DNA of 10,535 bases. Origin: Actinomycetota bacterium. GTDB taxonomy: Bacteria > Actinomycetota > Actinomycetes > Nanopelagicales > Nanopelagicaceae. Both the position numbers and the translations under genes were made by a program. The notes beneath the pieces are model-generated. The model was not told where the DNA came from. It worked only from the letters and a program-made list of their open reading frames with translations, and made no database searches. Location: assembly GCA_947480375.1 (NCBI GenBank), contig CANKCX010000018.1:1-10535 (forward strand). The letters run 5' to 3'. Every line of letters starts with the position of its first letter. The stretch's first letter is position 1. Of the stretch, positions 6,606-10,535 are shown piece after piece.

Positions 6606-7145
6606 ATGGCCGCGAAATTCGAAGACATTATTGCTGAGATTCGCGCAATCAAGCCCCGAGCTGAAATTCTCTTGGAAGAAGTTCCGGCCCCACAAAAACT
6701 TGCACCATTCGCCTTCGCTATGACTGCTGATGTTTTAGAAGATGCCGCAACTGGCCGTTTTGTTTTGCTGCACGATCCAGATGGACAAGAAGGCTGGTCT
6801 GGAAATTTTAGATGTGTAACTTTCGTAAGAGCGGCAATCGATAACGAGATGGCTGCAGATCCAATGCTCTGCAACATCGGTTGGACTTGGCTTATGGAAT
6901 CGCTAACTGCGAATGGCTGCGAATTCACTGCGCCAAGTGGAACTGTTACAAAAGTTGCTAGCGCATCCTTTGGAACGTTAGAAAATTTGGAAGAGGATAG
7001 CGAATTAGAAGTGCGAGCTTCATGGACTCCAACATCTGGTGAAAATATTGCGAGCCACATTCGCGCATGGGTTGAACTCTTAGAAATGTCAGCGGGGTTA
7101 GCGCCGATTCCTGAAGGCGTAACTCAGCTAAGTCGCAGTAGATAA
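6606..7145 (+). CDS. DUF3000 family protein, function unknown
   Basis: The 179-residue protein resembles the actinobacterial DUF3000 family, typically found directly upstream of an HRDC-containing RNase D. Visible hallmarks are an acidic N-terminal helix (residues 1-27), APFAFAMTADV (33-43), LLHDPDGQEGWSGNFRCVTFVRA (54-76) and IGWTWLMESL (91-100). The C-terminal part (134-160) contains RASWTP and a helical HIRAWVELLE. No signal peptide, membrane segment or catalytic motif is apparent, so it is probably cytoplasmic. The last base of its TAA stop is the first base of the next gene's ATG (TAATG), implying translational coupling and a functional tie with the nuclease. The role is unknown. The start is supported by the hexamer six bases before the ATG. 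Confidence 0.88.
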   Translation: MAAKFEDIIAEIRAIKPRAEILLEEVPAPQKLAPFAFAMTADVLEDAATGRFVLLHDPDGQEGWSGNFRCVTFVRAAIDNEMAADPMLCNIGWTWLMESLTANGCEFTAPSGTVTKVASASFGTLENLEEDSELEVRASWTPTSGENIASHIRAWVELLEMSAGLAPIPEGVTQLSRSR

Positions 7146-8422
7146 TGGCAGAACCACTACTTGCACCAAGCGGTGGAGTTCCTGAATTAATTCAAACTCC
7201 GCAAGGGCTCTCTGAAATGATTGCAGAATTAAAAGCGGGATCGGGACCAATTGCGATTGACGCTGAAAGAGCATCTGGATATAAATATTCAGCTCGCGCT
7301 TATTTAATACAAATAAAACGTAATGGTGGCGGGCTGCATTTAATTGATCCGATTGCAGTTGGCGAATGTGAATATTGGGCAGAACTAAATCAAGCGTTTG
7401 CTGATCAAGAGTGGATTATCCACGCTTCAACTCAGGATCTTGCTTGCCTGCGTGAAGTTGGAATCGATCCACAAATTATGTTTGATACCGAACTCGCTGG
7501 CCGTATCGCAGGTTGCGAGCGCGTTGGACTTGGACCACTAACTGAACAACTTCTTGGCATAACACTTGCAAAAGAACATAGCGCGGTCGATTGGTCGATC
7601 CGCCCACTAAGACCAGAATGGCTAAATTACGCGGCGCTCGATGTGGAATTGCTAATTGAATTGCGTAACGAAATCGCGAAGTTATTAACTGAAAATGGAA
7701 AACTGAAATGGGCGATGCAAGATTTTGCAGCAATATTGAAGGCGCCTCCCCCTGCGCCGCGCAAGGATCCATGGCGCCGGACTTCAGGAATTCACAAAAT
7801 CCGTGACCCCAAGGTCCTGGCAATAATTAGGGCGCTTTGGTTGGCACGCAATGATTTTGCTAAGCAAATTGATTTAGCCCCGGGCCGAGTATTTAATGAT
7901 GAAACTCTGGTTTTGATAGCTACAAAACCACCTAAAGGTTTTGGCGATTTTAAGAAAGCACTTCTTCGACGAACTCGATTAACAGATATGCCATTTGAAG
8001 AATGGTTTGAATTATTCGAAGCAGCATCAAGCCTTGAAGGTGAAGATCTACCGAAGCTTCGACTGCCTTCAGAAGGACTGCCGCCGCCAAAGATGTGGCA
8101 ATCACGAAACCCACTTGGCTATGCCCGTCTCACTCATGCCAAGGCCGCGATCTTGGATTGTGCACTTGCCAATCTGATGCCAGCCGAAAACTTGATTTCA
8201 CCTGAAGCTGTTCGCCGCGTTTGCTGGCCGACGCCGCCTTTGGATGAGGCCGGGCGGATCAAATTTGTGGCCACTGAATTGACTGAGTTTGGGGCCAGGC
8301 CTTGGCAGATTGAGCTCGTATTAGCCCCGCTAACGGCTATTTTGGGCGAAACCGAGCCTCTTGTGAGCGAGGTTGAAGTCGAAGCGACCGATGCAGATTC
8401 TCCCGTTTTAGAAAGTGACTAA
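7145..8422 (+). CDS. RNase D-like 3'-5' exonuclease (DEDDy) with HRDC domain
   Basis: The 425-residue protein carries a DEDDy exonuclease domain at about 20-185. Exo I is IAIDAERA with Asp39 and Glu41, Exo II is IIHASTQDLACL with Asp98, and Exo III is YAALD with Tyr162 and Asp166. The four acidic residues that bind two metal ions and the tyrosine are all present, so it should be active. An HRDC nucleic-acid-binding domain follows at about 218-290 (IIRALWLARNDFAKQIDLAPGRVFND). The remaining C-terminal region, with WPTPPLDEAGRIKFVATELTEFGARPWQIELV, is characteristic of actinobacterial members. Homologues trim the 3' ends of tRNA and other stable RNAs; the substrate here is inferred. It starts by TAATG overlap with DUF3000 and has no ribosome binding site of its own. 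A perfect inverted repeat overlaps its stop codon. Confidence 0.92.
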   Translation: MAEPLLAPSGGVPELIQTPQGLSEMIAELKAGSGPIAIDAERASGYKYSARAYLIQIKRNGGGLHLIDPIAVGECEYWAELNQAFADQEWIIHASTQDLACLREVGIDPQIMFDTELAGRIAGCERVGLGPLTEQLLGITLAKEHSAVDWSIRPLRPEWLNYAALDVELLIELRNEIAKLLTENGKLKWAMQDFAAILKAPPPAPRKDPWRRTSGIHKIRDPKVLAIIRALWLARNDFAKQIDLAPGRVFNDETLVLIATKPPKGFGDFKKALLRRTRLTDMPFEEWFELFEAASSLEGEDLPKLRLPSEGLPPPKMWQSRNPLGYARLTHAKAAILDCALANLMPAENLISPEAVRRVCWPTPPLDEAGRIKFVATELTEFGARPWQIELVLAPLTAILGETEPLVSEVEVEATDADSPVLESD

Positions 8423-8448
8423 TTACGCAACGCTTAAGTTGCGTAATT
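8421..8448 (+). repeat. Perfect 11-bp inverted repeat (terminator-like hairpin or operator)
   Basis: Arms AATTACGCAAC (8421-8431) and GTTGCGTAATT (8438-8448) flank a six-base loop GCTTAA. The left arm overlaps the RNase D stop codon and the right arm contains the TTGCGT that can serve as the -35 of the iron permease gene. In RNA the repeat makes a stable stem, but no U-run follows, so a classical intrinsic terminator is not proven. Its position is equally suited to a repressor site. Confidence 0.75.
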
Positions 8449-8468
8449 CCTGCAAGTGGTTTTAGGCT
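8439..8468 (+). promoter_or_regulatory. Putative leaderless promoter of the iron permease gene
   Basis: TTGCGT (8439-8444), an 18-bp spacer and TAGGCT (8463-8468) are followed by seven bases and the ATG at 8476. The -35 lies in the right arm of the inverted repeat, so a factor bound there, or the folded transcript end of RNase D, could affect this promoter. Confidence 0.5.
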
Positions 8469-8475
8469 TCTACTC

Positions 8476-9282
8476 ATGTTCAGCACATTCTTAATTGCAC
8501 TTCGTGAAGGCCTAGAAGCCGCACTTATTATCGGAATTCTCGTCGCCTACCTAGTGCGATCAAATCAGCGCAAAGGGCTGCCCGCTCTCTGGGCCGGCGT
8601 AAGCATTGCAGTAATAGCAAGTTTAGCTTTTGGTGCATTTCTAACATTCACATCCACTCAGCTTTCAGTAGCTGGCGAACAAGTTTTTGCTGGAACAACT
8701 TCAATCGTTGCCGTAATACTTGTTACCTACATGGTCTTTTGGATGAAGCGAATTGCGCGCGGTTTGAAAAATGAATTGCAAAGCAAATTGGATTATGCAA
8801 TGCCACTTGGCAAAATAGCCTTGATTTCAGCGGCTTTTTTCGCAGTTGCTCGCGAAGGTTTAGAAACAGCGCTCTTCCTATTTTCGAATTTCAAAACTGT
8901 TTCAACTGATTCCGCGCCAGCCCTAGGTCTAATTCTGGGTCTTACAGTTGCAATTGGTTTAGGTATTGCAATCTATAAGCAGAGTGTAAAAATTAATCTT
9001 GGAAAATTCTTTACGATCACCGGAACCGCACTTCTTGTTATCGCCGGTGGCGTGCTTTCGCATGGCGTCCATGAATTTCAAGAATTTGGTGCCCTTCCTG
9101 GAGAGCATGCATACGTTTGGAATTGGATCGGCGCAAACGAAATAATCTCAACGGTTCTTGCAGGAACAATCGGCATCGGAACAACCCTGACCTGGCTTCA
9201 ACTAGTTGTCTGGGCATCATTCCTGGCGCTAACCCTGCGCGCGTATCTCGCGCCCAAGAAGAGCGTTCCAGCAAAGGTTTAA
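8476..9282 (+). CDS. FTR1/EfeU family iron permease
   Basis: The 268-residue membrane protein has the two REGLE motifs that define FTR1/EfeU permeases: R10-E-G-L-E14 in the first segment and R126-E-G-L-E130 in the middle. About seven membrane segments are visible (near 2-25, 38-58, 70-90, 113-135, 146-166, 178-197 and 235-258). A loop SHGVHEFQEFGALPGEH (195-211) holds further conserved His and Glu residues. Members import iron (ferric in yeast Ftr1, ferrous or ferric in bacterial EfeU) using the REGLE glutamates. EfeU normally works with EfeO and EfeB, but the next gene is a thiolase, and neither partner is in the window. The ATG has a -10-like hexamer seven bases upstream and a perfect inverted repeat beyond. 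Family certain; exact iron form not. Confidence 0.92.
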   Translation: MFSTFLIALREGLEAALIIGILVAYLVRSNQRKGLPALWAGVSIAVIASLAFGAFLTFTSTQLSVAGEQVFAGTTSIVAVILVTYMVFWMKRIARGLKNELQSKLDYAMPLGKIALISAAFFAVAREGLETALFLFSNFKTVSTDSAPALGLILGLTVAIGLGIAIYKQSVKINLGKFFTITGTALLVIAGGVLSHGVHEFQEFGALPGEHAYVWNWIGANEIISTVLAGTIGIGTTLTWLQLVVWASFLALTLRAYLAPKKSVPAKV

Positions 9283-9310
9283 TCCGCTTTTAGCTTCTTC
9301 CAATTTAACC

Positions 9311-9322
9311 TACTCGCGAGTA
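9311..9322. promoter_or_regulatory. 12-bp perfect palindrome upstream of the thiolase gene, possible operator
   Basis: TACTCGCGAGTA reads the same on both strands. It is flanked by two direct copies of TAACCT (9306-9311 and 9321-9326) and adjoins the best -35 candidate (TTGCGG, 9326-9331). The position and symmetry suit a dimeric repressor such as a TetR-type regulator of fatty-acid genes, but no known operator was recognised. Confidence 0.4.
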
Positions 9323-9325
9323 ACC

Positions 9326-9352
9326 TTGCGGCAATAAGAGCCGAAATAGGTT
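9326..9352 (+). promoter_or_regulatory. Weak candidate promoter of the thiolase gene
   Basis: TTGCGG (9326-9331) and TAGGTT (9347-9352) are separated by 15 bp, shorter than ideal. A start near 9359 would leave a short 5' leader holding the ribosome binding site. Other TANNNT hexamers in this 91-bp gap (TAACCT at 9306 and 9321) make the choice uncertain. Confidence 0.3.
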
Positions 9353-9362
9353 GTCTGACGGT

Positions 9363-9367
9363 AGGAG
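9363..9367 (+). promoter_or_regulatory. Shine-Dalgarno site of the thiolase gene
   Basis: AGGAG lies six bases before the ATG at 9374. It is the only clear ribosome binding site in front of a gene in the window and fixes the thiolase start. Confidence 0.7.
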
Positions 9368-9373
9368 TCATTC

Positions 9374-10432
9374 ATGAGTGAGCGCGTAGTTCTAGTAGAT
9401 GCAGTTCGGTCGCCATTTGGAAAAGCCGGAAGCTTATATTCCGAAACCAGAGCCGATGACATCATGGTTCGAACTCTTCGCGGACTCTTGGAACGCAATC
9501 CAAAAGTTTCACCATCTGCAATTGATGATGTTGCAATTGCTGCTGCTACCCAAACTGGTGATCAGGGAATGAATATCGGGCGCAGCGTTTCATTGCTCGC
9601 TGGAATTCCAAATACCGTGCCTGGATATTCGATAGATCGTTGGTGCGCAGGTGCACTAACTGCAGTTACAACAATTTCAGGCGCAATCGCAATGGGTCAA
9701 TATGACATCGCAGTTGCTGGTGGCGTTGAACATATGGGAAATCATCCGATGGGCGATGGAATGGATCCAAACCCCAGATACTTGGCTGAAAAATTAGTTG
9801 ATACAGATGCACTACAAATGGGACTTACTGCCGAAAGATTGCACGACAAGTTTCCGCACTTAACTAAAGCGCGCGCCGATGCCTATGCAGTTAATTCGCA
9901 GAATAAAACTGCTGCCGCATATGCCGCTGGAAAGATTCAACGAGATTTAATCCCAGTTGCAGTTCGCTCGGTCGAACTTGGTTGGGGAATTGCAACAGTC
10001 GATGAGCCACCTCGTCCAGGAACAACTGTTGAAGCACTTGGCGCTCTTAAGACGCCATTTAGACCGATGGGAAATGTAACTGCCGGAAATGCAGCTGGTT
10101 TAAATGATGGTGCTACTGCAGCAATACTTGCAAGTGAATCAAAAGCTAATGAATTAGGACTTGGTATAAAAGCAAAGTTAGTTTCATTTGCTTTTGCAGG
10201 TGTCGAGCCAGAGATCATGGGATATGGCCCAGTTCCAAGCACAATAAAGGCGCTCGCTAAAGCTGGATTAAAGATTGAAGATATTGGCCTCTTTGAAGTT
10301 AACGAAGCTTTTGCGATTCAAGTTCTATCTTTCTTAGATCACTTCGGACTTGCTGATGATGATTCTCGTGTAAATCTTTACGGTGGCGCAATTGCGGTTG
10401 GTCATCCACTCGCCTCTTCAGGTGTTCGATGA
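9374..10432 (+). CDS. fadA: Acetyl-CoA C-acyltransferase (FadA-type thiolase), interrupted by in-frame TGA
   Basis: The 352 residues before the stop are a near-complete thiolase. VDAVRSPFGKAGS is at 8-20, the acyl-accepting nucleophile Cys91 in DRWCAGALTAV, VNEAFA at 309-314 and the conserved His344 in YGGAIAVGHPLASSGVR. Thiolases cut 3-ketoacyl-CoA with CoA in the last step of beta-oxidation. At codon 353, where the family usually has Leu, the sequence reads TGA, and the same frame continues at once with MINLARGF. As read, the product lacks the C-terminal strand and the second catalytic Cys and should be inactive. A TTA (Leu) to TGA change needs one base, so a sequencing error or a recent nonsense mutation is plausible. 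The AGGAG site supports the start. A fadB partner probably follows outside the window. Confidence 0.9.
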   Translation: MSERVVLVDAVRSPFGKAGSLYSETRADDIMVRTLRGLLERNPKVSPSAIDDVAIAAATQTGDQGMNIGRSVSLLAGIPNTVPGYSIDRWCAGALTAVTTISGAIAMGQYDIAVAGGVEHMGNHPMGDGMDPNPRYLAEKLVDTDALQMGLTAERLHDKFPHLTKARADAYAVNSQNKTAAAYAAGKIQRDLIPVAVRSVELGWGIATVDEPPRPGTTVEALGALKTPFRPMGNVTAGNAAGLNDGATAAILASESKANELGLGIKAKLVSFAFAGVEPEIMGYGPVPSTIKALAKAGLKIEDIGLFEVNEAFAIQVLSFLDHFGLADDDSRVNLYGGAIAVGHPLASSGVR

Positions 10433-10535
10433 ATGATTAATTTAGCGCGTGGCTTTGAAGAGCACCCAGAAGTTAAGTACGGAATAACAACTATGTGTAT
10501 CGGACTTGGTATGGGTGGCACCGTCATTTGGGAGA
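10433..10535 (+). pseudogene. C-terminal part of the thiolase beyond the in-frame stop, running off the window
   Basis: Directly after the TGA the same frame encodes 34 residues beginning MINLARGFEEHPEVKYG, then TTMCIGLGMGGTVIWE. This is the third thiolase signature, with the catalytic Cys at what would be residue 375. Together with the upstream part the total is about 387 residues, the usual thiolase length, so the true end should lie within a few codons of the edge. The first codon is ATG, so reinitiation at TGAATG is formally possible, but the separate peptide would not be a functional domain. Confidence 0.85.

Noticed and set aside
6602..7060. Open frame of 152 codons antisense to DUF3000
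   Set aside because: No recognisable domain; the sense product matches a known family and has a promoter-like hexamer.
7476..7823. Open frame of 115 codons antisense to RNase D
   Set aside because: It runs opposite the Exo II and Exo III motifs of a well-conserved enzyme and shows no features of its own.
8421..8448. Calling the inverted repeat a definite intrinsic terminator
   Set aside because: The right arm is followed by CCTGCAAG with no U-run, and the repeat overlaps the next promoter, so it is left as a repeat of undecided role.
8459..8475. IdeR/DtxR iron box in front of the iron permease gene
   Set aside because: Only a half-site-like TTAGGCT is present; the matching second half is missing.
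10430..10432. Selenocysteine or programmed readthrough at the thiolase TGA
   Set aside because: The family has a plain Leu here, no hairpin typical of such recoding was seen just downstream, and a single-base change or error is simpler.

Overview
The window reads as ordinary chromosomal DNA from an actinobacterium with a compact, AT-leaning genome. Three things point there. A DUF3000 protein is fused by overlapping codons to a DEDDy exonuclease with an HRDC domain. A PimB-type mannosyltransferase sits beside an NlpC/P60 wall hydrolase. The order SRPBCC protein - acyl-CoA synthetase - mannosyltransferase - NlpC/P60 resembles the Rv2185c-Rv2190c neighbourhood of Mycobacterium tuberculosis. Moderate base composition, gaps under 100 bp and overlapping genes suggest a streamlined lineage such as the freshwater acI group (Nanopelagicales). 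That placement is inference.

Left part (1-4960), cell envelope and lipids. A truncated SRPBCC gene (-) diverges from a long-chain acyl-CoA synthetase (+), which overlaps an orphan LuxR-type regulator (+) by four bases. The regulator converges on pimB (-), and their stop codons interlock in one CTAG. pimB lies downstream of, and overlaps, the secreted NlpC/P60 gene (-).

Middle (4961-8422). A 58-residue protein with CxxC-x6-CxxC (-) diverges from a compact RibD-C type reductase (+). The reductase converges with interlocked stops on an EamA/DMT transporter (-). The transporter diverges from the DUF3000 - RNase D pair (+), joined by TAATG.

Right part (8423-10535). A perfect 11-bp inverted repeat separates RNase D from a lone FTR1/EfeU iron permease (+). 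Then comes a FadA-type thiolase (+) with a ribosome binding site and a 12-bp palindrome upstream. The thiolase has an in-frame TGA at 10430-10432, and the same frame continues beyond it to the window end carrying the last catalytic motif.

Eight of the genes that begin transcription units have a TANNNT hexamer 6-7 bases before the start codon, the arrangement of leaderless actinobacterial promoters. This fixed several starts. No RNA gene, mobile element, CRISPR array or stretch over 300 bases without a gene was seen. I found no convincing new multi-gene system; the points of interest are the broken thiolase, the promoter pattern, two palindromes and the Cys-motif protein.
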